Of a stretch of DNA of 8,164 nt, positions 1-5,489 are shown piece by piece. The first letter of the stretch is position 1. Each line of letters begins with the position of its first letter. Under the pieces are notes generated by a model. That model saw only the letters and a program-made list of their open reading frames with translations. It was not told the origin of the DNA and made no database searches. Made by a program: the position numbers and the translations under genes. This DNA is from Bacillota bacterium. Its GTDB lineage: Bacteria > Bacillota > Clostridia > Lachnospirales > Lachnospiraceae. Location of the stretch: NCBI GenBank assembly GCA_023424235.1, contig JAFAEB010000451.1, positions 1 to 8,164 on the forward strand, written 5' to 3'.

Positions 1-111
1 GGATTATACAATGTTAATCGTAGATTGTGCTATATGTATGGTAAAGCGAATGGTTTGGATATTAAAACTTCAAGTGAAGGAACTACAGTAAACATTAATA
101 TTCCATTATAA
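1..111 (+). CDS. LytS/BtsS-type sensor histidine kinase, C-terminal end only
   Basis: Reading frame 1 is open from the first base to a TAA at 109-111, giving the last 36 residues of a protein whose start lies outside the window. The peptide begins GLYNVNRRLCYMYG and ends in a VNINIPL strand. This matches the last ATP-binding box (GLxNVxxRL...YG) and final beta strand of the HATPase domain in LytS/YehU-type (His_kinase family) sensor kinases. The gene ends 41 bases before the start of a LytTR response regulator, so the two almost certainly form one operon and a cognate pair. The sensor domain is not visible, so the signal cannot be read from the sequence. By analogy with E. coli BtsS, and from the CstA transporter downstream, a 5TM-LytS membrane receptor for pyruvate or a similar compound is plausible but inferred. 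Confidence 0.85.
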   Translation, partial: GLYNVNRRLCYMYGKANGLDIKTSSEGTTVNINIPL

Positions 112-138
112 AGTGGAATCTAAATAGTTGTAAATGAT

Positions 139-143
139 AAAGG
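139..143 (+). promoter_or_regulatory. ribosome binding site that decides the regulator start
   Basis: AAAGG at 139-143 lies 9 bases before the ATG at 153. An in-frame ATG at 144 directly abuts it and would have no Shine-Dalgarno sequence at a usable distance. The 153 start also gives the standard receiver N-terminus MKIAIIDDE, so it is preferred. Confidence 0.7.
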
Positions 144-152
144 ATGGTATAT

Positions 153-875
153 ATGAAAATAGCTATAATCGATGATGAAAAACCTGCAAGAAGTGAACTT
201 AGGTTCTTAATATTAGAAATTTGTAAGGAAGCTGAGATAAGAGAAATAGCAAGTGGCGAGGAAGCTCTTGAAATTTTTTCAAAGGAGACTTTTGATATAA
301 TATGTATTGATGTGAATCTTGGTGATATCAGTGGTGTAACCTTAGCAACAACGGTTAGAAAGCTAATACCAAGTGTAGAGATTGTATTTGCAACAGCATA
401 TAATAATTATGCAGAGAAGGCATTTGAAATAGATGCTTTATATTATTTATTAAAGCCTTTTTCAAGTAAAAAAGTAGAACAGATGCTTGAAAAATACTAT
501 TTAAAGTGCAACAAAAGCATGACAGGTAAAAATATAAGTTCTATATCAAAAATCCCCATTTGTGTTGATAAAAAGTTTATTATGATTGATGTGAATAAAA
601 TAGTGTATATCGAAGCACAAAATCGAATATGTGTAATTCATACCAAAAGTGAAAAGTATCAAGATAGTAATACACTGAATTATTTTGAAGAAAGACTCGA
701 AGGAAAAGGTTTTTTACGTATACACAAAAGTTATCTGATTCGATTAGAAGATGTTCTCGAAATATATCCATGGTTTAATAATACCTATTGTGTTAAAATG
801 GATGGATTTAAAAATGAAGTTATACCTGTAAGTAGGAATAAAATTAAGGAACTGAAAAAAATGCTTTGCATTTAA
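153..875 (+). CDS. LytTR-family response regulator (LytR/BtsR type)
   Basis: This 240-residue protein is a DNA-binding response regulator. Residues 1-115 form a receiver domain with the acidic pair D7-D8, phospho-acceptor D53 in the strand ending IICID, T81 in FATAY, and K101 in the LLKPF motif. Residues about 136-240 form a LytTR DNA-binding domain, seen in VYIEAQNRICVIHT, the FLRIHKSYLI segment, and IPVSRNKIKELKKML at the end. The length (about 240) is normal for the LytR/AgrA/BtsR class. A longer in-frame start at 144 (adding MVY) is possible but poorly supported. The gene follows the kinase tail by 41 bases, so kinase and regulator are co-transcribed. The next gene is a CstA permease on the same strand after a 199-base gap, and by analogy with BtsR-btsT it is the likely target. 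No key receiver residue is missing. Confidence 0.93.
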   Translation: MKIAIIDDEKPARSELRFLILEICKEAEIREIASGEEALEIFSKETFDIICIDVNLGDISGVTLATTVRKLIPSVEIVFATAYNNYAEKAFEIDALYYLLKPFSSKKVEQMLEKYYLKCNKSMTGKNISSISKIPICVDKKFIMIDVNKIVYIEAQNRICVIHTKSEKYQDSNTLNYFEERLEGKGFLRIHKSYLIRLEDVLEIYPWFNNTYCVKMDGFKNEVIPVSRNKIKELKKMLCI

Positions 876-886
876 AACGTCATTTT

Positions 887-900
887 ATACTTTTTAGTAT
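887..900 (+). terminator. weak hairpin after the regulator gene
   Basis: ATACT and AGTAT form a perfect 5-bp, A/T-rich stem around a TTTT loop, followed by CATTTTT. It starts 11 bases after the regulator stop codon, where a terminator would be expected. The stem is short and AT-only apart from one G-C pair, so termination would be weak and leaky at best. Confidence 0.3.
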
Positions 901-1007
901 CATTTTTCGACATCTTGTACAAAAATATAAGTCAAAATCAAATTTCAATGTTAAAATATCCATATAAAAACCAAACAAAAAGAATACAATAAGCAAATTC
1001 GTACAAT

Positions 1008-1016
1008 TCAGTTAAG
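1008..1016 (+). promoter_or_regulatory. candidate LytTR half-site upstream of cstA
   Basis: TCAGTTAAG fits the published LytTR half-site pattern [TA][AC][CA]GTTN[AG][TG] at all positions. It lies 59 bases before the cstA start. LytTR proteins usually bind two such repeats about 21-22 bp apart. The only partner at that distance, TTTGTGTAT near 1030-1038, matches 6 of 9 positions and is weak. No clear SigA promoter is visible here: CATAAA at 1043-1048 is a possible -10 with no good -35, which would suit activator-dependent transcription. The rest of the 876-1074 gap holds nothing else I can support. Confidence 0.25.
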
Positions 1017-1074
1017 GTATTTAGGTTGTTTTGTGTATTGTGCATAAAGTATTCTAAAATGAAAGGGGAAAATT

Positions 1075-2505
1075 ATGGTATCATTTTTTATCTGCTTAGC
1101 AGTACTGATTTTTGGGTATATGATTTATGGTAAGATCGTGGAAAGAAACTTTAATCCAGATGATAGGGAAACTCCAGCAGTAACGTTGAAAGATGGGTCT
1201 GATTATGTTGTAATGCCAACTTGGAGAATCTTTCTTGTGCAATTACTTAATATTGCAGGACTTGGTCCAATATACGGTGCTTTAGCAGGAGCCCTATGGG
1301 GACCTTCCGTATTCTTATGGATTACACTTGGTACAATTTTTGCAGGTGGAGTACATGACTACCTTTCTGGTATGATGTCTATGCGTCATAAAGGTACAAC
1401 AATCGGTGAACTTGTAGGTATTTATCTAGGACCTGTAATGAAACAAGTTATGCGTGTATTTTCAATCGTTTTACTTGTATTAGTAGGTGTTTCCTTTACT
1501 ACTGGTCCAGCAGCTTTATTAGCTATGTTAACACCAAATGCATTAAATACTACATTTTGGTTAATTGTTATTTTAGTTTACTATTTCCTTGCAACATTTT
1601 TACCAGTAGACAAGATTATCGGAAAAATTTATCCAATTTTTGGACTTAGTCTAATTTTTATGGCTTTAGGAGTTGGCGGTGGAATTATATTAGGTGGCTA
1701 TGAGATTCCTGAAATTACTCTATCTAGTCTACATCCTAGTAATACTCCAATTTGGCCTATGATGTTTGTATCGGTTGCTTGTGGTGCGATATCCGGGTTC
1801 CATGCTACACAATCACCTATCATGGCTCGTTGTATGAAAACGGAACGTGATGGTAAGAGAATATTTTACGGGGCTATGGTTGCCGAAGGTGTAATTGCTT
1901 TAATCTGGGCAGCTGCTGGTGTAGCATTCTATGGTTCTACAGGCGGTTTACAAACAGCAATTAAAGAACTTGGTGGTCAAGGACCAGTTGTTTATGATAT
2001 TACAACAAAATTACTTGGACCTGCTGGTGCTGTAATAGCTATGATTGGTGTAATTGCCTGTCCGATCTCATCTGGAGATACTGCATTTCGTAGTGCCAGA
2101 CTAGTAGTTTCAGATTGGTTTAAAGTAGATCAAAAGAATTGGGTTAAGAGATTAGCATTAACCTTACCTGTATTAGGTATTGGTACTATCTTAACACAAA
2201 TGGATGTTCAAATGATTTGGAGATACTTTTCATGGAGTAACCAAACATTAGCTATGATAGCTCTTTGGGCTGGAGCAGTATATTTATTTAAGAATAAGAG
2301 AAATCCTTGGATGGCAGCAATACCTGCAACTTTCATGTCAGCTGTTAGCTTAACATACATTTTAATGGCAAACGAAGGATTTAAACTAAGTAAAACAGTA
2401 TCATATCCATCTGGTATTATATTTGCTATCTTATGTTTATTACTCTTTGTAAAATCAACATATTTAAATAGAAGTAATGAAAAAACAGAGAGTTCAACTA
2501 ACTAA
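1075..2505 (+). CDS. cstA: CstA-family carbon starvation transporter (putative pyruvate/peptide uptake)
   Basis: This 476-residue integral membrane protein belongs to the CstA family, whose E. coli members CstA and BtsT (YjiY) import pyruvate and have also been linked to peptide uptake. The family signatures are clear: LNIAGLGPIYGALAGALWGP (58-77), FAGGVHDYLSGMMSMRHKG (89-107), GAISGFHATQSPIMARC (237-253) and CPISSGDTAFRSARL (329-343). About eleven to twelve hydrophobic segments span the chain, from 2-18 to about 446-461, with a short Lys/Glu/Ser tail. The protein is about 230 residues shorter than the roughly 700-residue E. coli proteins, but it has an intact C-terminal membrane segment and tail, so it looks like the compact form seen in Firmicutes and not a truncation. 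The AAAGGGG ribosome binding site at 1062-1068 supports the ATG at 1075. It follows a LytTR regulator gene, which suggests nutrient-induced expression. Substrate is inferred from the family. Confidence 0.93.
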   Translation: MVSFFICLAVLIFGYMIYGKIVERNFNPDDRETPAVTLKDGSDYVVMPTWRIFLVQLLNIAGLGPIYGALAGALWGPSVFLWITLGTIFAGGVHDYLSGMMSMRHKGTTIGELVGIYLGPVMKQVMRVFSIVLLVLVGVSFTTGPAALLAMLTPNALNTTFWLIVILVYYFLATFLPVDKIIGKIYPIFGLSLIFMALGVGGGIILGGYEIPEITLSSLHPSNTPIWPMMFVSVACGAISGFHATQSPIMARCMKTERDGKRIFYGAMVAEGVIALIWAAAGVAFYGSTGGLQTAIKELGGQGPVVYDITTKLLGPAGAVIAMIGVIACPISSGDTAFRSARLVVSDWFKVDQKNWVKRLALTLPVLGIGTILTQMDVQMIWRYFSWSNQTLAMIALWAGAVYLFKNKRNPWMAAIPATFMSAVSLTYILMANEGFKLSKTVSYPSGIIFAILCLLLFVKSTYLNRSNEKTESSTN

Positions 2506-2527
2506 AATAAATAAAACCTATATGATG

Positions 2528-2560
2528 ATAGCCACAATCGTTCTTTGACATTGTGGCTAT
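2528..2560 (+). terminator. 11-bp perfect stem-loop after cstA
   Basis: ATAGCCACAAT (2528-2538) and ATTGTGGCTAT (2550-2560) form a perfect 11-bp stem with an 11-base loop, 22 bases after the cstA stop. The downstream sequence TGTTAGATTAG is only moderately T-rich, so intrinsic termination on the + strand may be partial. On the other strand the stem is followed by a T-rich stretch (TTTTATTTATTTTA), so it would serve better as a block to antisense transcription. A role as the cstA 3' end or mRNA stabiliser is likely. Confidence 0.65.
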
Positions 2561-2575
2561 TGTTAGATTAGCAAA

Positions 2576-2604
2576 TTGATAAAAATGTAATTTTATGTTA
2601 TAAT
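2576..2604 (+). promoter_or_regulatory. strong SigA promoter for the nitroreductase pair
   Basis: TTGATA (2576-2581, five of six matches to TTGACA) is followed by exactly 17 bp and a perfect TATAAT (2599-2604). The -10 is preceded by TGT, making it an extended -10 element. Transcription should begin near 2611, leaving a leader of about 55 bases before the ATG at 2666. This is the clearest promoter in the window. It needs no activator on sequence grounds, and no obvious operator overlaps it. Confidence 0.85.
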
Positions 2605-2665
2605 AAGTGTTAATAATAAGGTAGTAAATTACGCAAAACAATGGAGAATAGATAGGAGTTATTTT

Positions 2666-3190
2666 ATGAATGAAACAATTAAGAATCTTAAAGAGAGAAG
2701 AAGTATAAGAAATTTTTCTAATAAGGAGGTAAGTAGTGAGCTCTTAGCAGAAATTATTGAAGCTGCTACATATGCACCTAGTGGAATGGGTGCTCAATCT
2801 GCAAAAATGGTGGTAGTAACGAAGAAAGAAATGATTCATAAATTATCAGAACTTAATGCGAAAGTAATGGGTGCTATAGACAAAGACCCATTCTATGGTG
2901 CAACTGTACTTGTCATAGTTTTTGCTGATAGCAATCGAAGAACATATATAGAAGATGGAAGTCTTGTGATGGGAAATCTTATGAATGCTGCTCATGCTTT
3001 AGGTGTTGATTCCTGTTGGATACACAGAGCAAGAGAAGTATTTGAGAGTGATGAAGGCAAGGAACTAAAGTCTATGTGGGGGATTTACGAAAATTATATT
3101 GGCATTGGACATTGCGTTTTAGGCTATAGAGATGGAGAGTATCCTAGTGCAAAACCAAGAAAAGAAGACTATGTTCTTTATATCTCCTAA
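2666..3190 (+). CDS. nitroreductase family protein, small single-domain form
   Basis: This 174-residue cytoplasmic flavoprotein belongs to the nitroreductase superfamily (FMN-dependent, NAD(P)H-using oxidoreductases). The N-terminal ERRSIRNF (10-17) is the FMN-phosphate-binding signature. APSGMGAQ (37-44) supplies the second flavin contact. DGSLVMGNLMNAAHALGVDSCWI (97-119) is the typical central helix and strand, and GIGHCVLGY (146-154) is the conserved glycine-rich C-terminal flavin loop. The length fits the compact members of about 165-180 residues. AGGAG at 2654-2658 with a 7-base spacer fixes the start. The natural substrate cannot be read from the sequence; nitroaromatics, quinones and other electron acceptors are all known for the family. 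It is the first gene after a strong promoter and is followed 74 bases later by a second, different nitroreductase, suggesting a redox or detoxification transcription unit. Confidence 0.92.
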   Translation: MNETIKNLKERRSIRNFSNKEVSSELLAEIIEAATYAPSGMGAQSAKMVVVTKKEMIHKLSELNAKVMGAIDKDPFYGATVLVIVFADSNRRTYIEDGSLVMGNLMNAAHALGVDSCWIHRAREVFESDEGKELKSMWGIYENYIGIGHCVLGYRDGEYPSAKPRKEDYVLYIS

Positions 3191-3264
3191 TTGTATGAAT
3201 TATGAATATTTACATATGATAATGCTAACTTAAAATAACACAAGTGAATTAAAGGAAAGAGAAT

Positions 3265-4014
3265 ATGCTGAATAATATGATAGAAAAACAACTAGAACAC
3301 AGAACGATTAGGGAATTTAAAAAGGATATAGTTCCTGATGAAATATTAGAACAATTATTTGAAGTTGCAAAGAGAACTGCTACATCTACTGGAATTCAAG
3401 CTTCTTCCATTATACGTATAAGAGATCAAAGAAAAAAGGAAGACATAGCTGCTGTATGCAAACAAGAATATGTAGGACGAGCACCAGAATTATTTATTTT
3501 TATAGTGGATCAATTTAGAAACAATCAAATTGCTATGGAAAAAGGATGTATTGAGAATGGTGCTTCCGATTTAGACAGATTTTTTTCAGCCTTTACCGAT
3601 GCATGTATAACTGCTCAGAATGTGGTAGTTGCAGCAGAAGCATTTAATCTAGGTTGTGTATACTTAGGTAGTATATTAAATGATTCTGAGCAAATATGCA
3701 GTATTTTAAACTTACCAAAGTTGACATTCCCTGTAGTAGGACTAGGGATTGGTTACCCAAATCAATCACCAATGCTAAAACCTAGAATGGATATGAAGTA
3801 TCGAATTTTTGAAAATGAGTATCAGATTTTTGATAATTATCTTGAGGAATTAGAAGAATATGATAAAGAGATGCAGACTTATTACGATTTAAGAGATAGC
3901 AATCGTCATGTTGATTCATTTACTAATCAAATAGTTGCTAGACTTAGTCAGCAAATTCCAAAGCGTAATGATATTTTAAATATACTTAAAAAACAAGGAT
4001 TTAAACTAGATTAA
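3265..4014 (+). CDS. NfsA/NfrA-like NADPH-dependent nitroreductase/flavin reductase
   Basis: This 249-residue cytoplasmic protein is a nitroreductase-superfamily member of the larger NfsA/NfrA (flavin reductase) subfamily. HRTIREFKKD (12-21) carries the FMN-binding Arg-Thr-Ile-Arg motif. FFSAFTDACITAQNVVVAAEAFNLGCVYLGSI (107-138) matches the subfamily core helix and strand, and PVVGLGIGYPNQSPMLKPRM (156-175) is the characteristic NfsA-type loop with GYP and LKPR. The 240-250 length and the C-terminal KKQGFKLD are also typical. AAAGGA at 3251-3256, 8 bases before the ATG at 3265, fixes the start; the later in-frame ATG at 3277 is too far from it. Expression is probably from the promoter at 2576. 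A weak internal promoter (TTGTAT, 18 bp, TATGAT at 3215-3220) may add to it. It shares only the fold with its upstream neighbour, so the pair is not a recent duplication. Substrate unknown. Confidence 0.9.
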   Translation: MLNNMIEKQLEHRTIREFKKDIVPDEILEQLFEVAKRTATSTGIQASSIIRIRDQRKKEDIAAVCKQEYVGRAPELFIFIVDQFRNNQIAMEKGCIENGASDLDRFFSAFTDACITAQNVVVAAEAFNLGCVYLGSILNDSEQICSILNLPKLTFPVVGLGIGYPNQSPMLKPRMDMKYRIFENEYQIFDNYLEELEEYDKEMQTYYDLRDSNRHVDSFTNQIVARLSQQIPKRNDILNILKKQGFKLD

Positions 4015-4026
4015 AATGATTCGTAA

Positions 4027-4122
4027 TAAATAATCAAATAAATATAAAAAGATTAAATATGTAACTAAATAGATAACTAAATATATAACTAATTAAATAG
4101 ATAACTATTAAATAATCAAATA
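4027..4122. repeat. AT-rich degenerate tandem repeat bracketed by a 14-bp direct repeat
   Basis: Four imperfect units lie head to tail: GTAACTAAATA (4061-4071), GATAACTAAATA (4072-4083), TATAACTAATTAAATA (4084-4099) and GATAACTATTAAATA (4100-4114). The shared core is TAACTA followed by an A/T tail. An exact 14-bp repeat, TAAATAATCAAATA, occurs at 4027-4040 and 4109-4122 and frames the array. There is no coding potential. It could be slippage-derived spacer DNA or the remnant of a small insertion flanked by duplicated sequence. The units are too short and variable for CRISPR. Confidence 0.6.
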
Positions 4123-4153
4123 GAGAGAGAATTTTATTGATTCTTAAACACTT

Positions 4154-4236
4154 ACCCTTCTTTGTAGGACTACTATGTTGCTGTGATTAAATCATAAGAA
4201 CAACAATGATATAGCTCCGATAAAGAAGGGTTTTTT
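4154..4236 (+). terminator. long imperfect hairpin with T6 tail (terminator, possibly a small RNA)
   Basis: ACCCTTCTTT (4154-4163) pairs perfectly with AAAGAAGGGT (4222-4231), which runs into TTTTTT (4231-4236), a classic intrinsic terminator base. Pairing continues inward almost the whole way: GT with ATx (4164-4165/4220-4221, one wobble), GGA with TCC (4167-4169/4216-4218), CTA with TAG (4170-4172/4212-4214), TAT with ATA (4174-4176/4209-4211), GTTG with CAAT (4177-4180/4204-4207) and TGT with ACA (4182-4184/4200-4202). It therefore forms one rod of about 78 nt with single bulges. Its base lies 139 bases after the nitroreductase stop, so it is either that operon's distant terminator or the end of a separate structured RNA. 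It is far longer than terminators usually are. Confidence 0.8.
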
Positions 4237-4306
4237 AATTAAGGTTTTGAAACGTTACATATAAATTTAATCGTAATATTATCATGGTTTTTCGGAATTT
4301 TGTAGG

Positions 4307-4336
4307 GTTAATATGATAGATAATATCAGTTAATAT
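4307..4336 (+). promoter_or_regulatory. GTTAATAT direct repeat, 22-bp period, upstream of the AraC-type regulator
   Basis: GTTAATAT occurs at 4307-4314 and again at 4329-4336, with starts 22 bp apart (two helical turns), which is the geometry AraC-type dimers use. A possible SigA promoter (TAGATA at 4317-4322, 17 bp, TATAGT at 4340-4345) overlaps it. The region is very AT-rich, so chance is a real alternative. The rest of 4241-4418 holds no gene. Confidence 0.25.
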
Positions 4337-4340
4337 TATT

Positions 4341-4354
4341 ATAGTTAGAGTTAT
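4341..4354 (+). promoter_or_regulatory. candidate shared operator, copy 1 (ATAGTTANAGTTAT)
   Basis: ATAGTTAGAGTTAT matches ATAGTTATAGTTAT at 7290-7303 in 13 of 14 positions. Each copy is itself a 7-bp-spaced direct repeat of AGTTA. One copy lies 78 bases upstream of the AraC-type regulator gene and the other 126 bases upstream of the solute-binding protein gene, the two places where this regulator would be expected to act. Confidence 0.35.
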
Positions 4355-4418
4355 ATTTATATATACTTGAACGGTTTTTTAAATTATTGGATAGGTGTTT
4401 AATAAGAGGAGGAGTTAA

Positions 4419-5489
4419 ATGTTTCGTGTACAGATTGTAGATGATGAACCAATTGTAAGGATGGGGTTATTAAAGCTGATTCCGTGGGAGGAATGCGGAT
4501 TTCAAGTAGTATGTGAAGCACAAAATGGCATTGAAGCATTAGAACAACTAGAAAATCAAAAGGTTGACCTCATTATCACTGATATTGAAATGCCATTAAT
4601 GAATGGAATTGATTTTATTAAGAAGGTGAATGAACGTAAACGAAAGCCTGCAACTGTAATTTTAACAGCTTATGCAGAGTTTGAATATGCAAAGACTGCC
4701 ATTGAGTATGGTGTAGTAGGATATATATTAAAACCTATTATTGAAAGTCAAATATGTGAAACATTAAGGCAAGTTAAAAGGAATTTAACCATTGAAGTTG
4801 AGCAATATTATAATTCTGATCTGGATAATAAGTTAATTGATGTAGTTTTACTAACGGATCGTAACTACTTATTCCTTTTAGATAAAATTATTGAAGAGGA
4901 AATAGAATACGGTGAAATTCATGTTAATAGAACCTGCTTTCGCTTTTTTTATATTCTTGAAAATATAATCAAACATGTAAAGAAACGATATCCTAATCTA
5001 GAAAAGTTAGAAAATCTAAATTTATATTTAAATATTAGAAAAGAGCAGTATCTTTCAAAGGAAGAATTAGTACTTAAATTTAGAGAAGAAGTTATTAGAA
5101 TTTTTACTATTCTTGAGAGATATTTTCTAATTTACAAAGATAATATAGTGAGGCAAGCCTGTAATTATGTAATTGAACATATTGATGAAAAAATAGGACT
5201 AGCGAATATAAGTGATGCTTTGGGAATTAGTAAAAATTATTTTTGTAGTTTATTCAAGCAAGAAACAGGTGATAACTTTTTGAATTATGTAACACAGATG
5301 AAGATGCAAAGAGCAAAATATTTACTAAAAGAAAAGAATATGCGTATATATGAGGTAAGCAACTATTTAGGTTATTTGGATACGACTTACTTTACAAAGC
5401 TATTTAAGAAATACGTTGGAATGACGCCTCACGAATATAAGAAATCAGAGTGTGAAAATTATGAGCTTTTGGAGCAGAAGGTTGAATAA
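4419..5489 (+). CDS. AraC-family response regulator (YesN-like)
   Basis: This 356-residue cytoplasmic transcription factor pairs a receiver with an AraC DNA-binding domain. The receiver (1-122) has D8-D9, phospho-acceptor D55 in LIITDIEMP, T83 in ILTAY and K105 in YILKP, so it should be phosphorylatable. A helical linker (about 125-240) has no recognisable motif. Residues about 245-345 form the double helix-turn-helix: the first is seen in IGLANISDALGISKNYFCSLFKQETG, and the second in IYEVSNYLGYLDTTYFTKLFKKYVGMTPHEYK, the hallmark AraC C-terminus. AGGAGGAG at 4407-4414 fixes the start. The protein is somewhat shorter than the 400-540-residue YesN members, which have a longer linker. Its end overlaps the sensor kinase gene, so the two are translationally coupled and cognate. 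In Clostridia such pairs usually activate a neighbouring oligosaccharide ABC transporter; here the binding-protein gene follows directly. Confidence 0.93.
   Translation: MFRVQIVDDEPIVRMGLLKLIPWEECGFQVVCEAQNGIEALEQLENQKVDLIITDIEMPLMNGIDFIKKVNERKRKPATVILTAYAEFEYAKTAIEYGVVGYILKPIIESQICETLRQVKRNLTIEVEQYYNSDLDNKLIDVVLLTDRNYLFLLDKIIEEEIEYGEIHVNRTCFRFFYILENIIKHVKKRYPNLEKLENLNLYLNIRKEQYLSKEELVLKFREEVIRIFTILERYFLIYKDNIVRQACNYVIEHIDEKIGLANISDALGISKNYFCSLFKQETGDNFLNYVTQMKMQRAKYLLKEKNMRIYEVSNYLGYLDTTYFTKLFKKYVGMTPHEYKKSECENYELLEQKVE

Noticed and set aside
144..152. Upstream ATG for the LytTR regulator
   Set aside because: It abuts the only ribosome binding site, and the 153 start gives the normal receiver N-terminus with proper spacing.
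580..771. A 63-codon open frame on the - strand
   Set aside because: It lies wholly within the LytTR regulator gene, antisense to a clearly conserved domain, with no recognisable motif.
1055..1060. TAAAAT as the -10 of the cstA promoter
   Set aside because: Transcription would start at the ribosome binding site (1062-1068), leaving too little leader for translation.
4061..4114. CRISPR-like array
   Set aside because: The units are 11-16 bp, AT-only apart from a single C and an occasional G, variable in sequence and contiguous without unique spacers; no cas genes are present.
4154..4236. Riboswitch or T-box upstream of the AraC-type regulator
   Set aside because: I see no known aptamer or T-box/specifier signature, and the structure is a single rod without an alternative antiterminator pairing that I can find.
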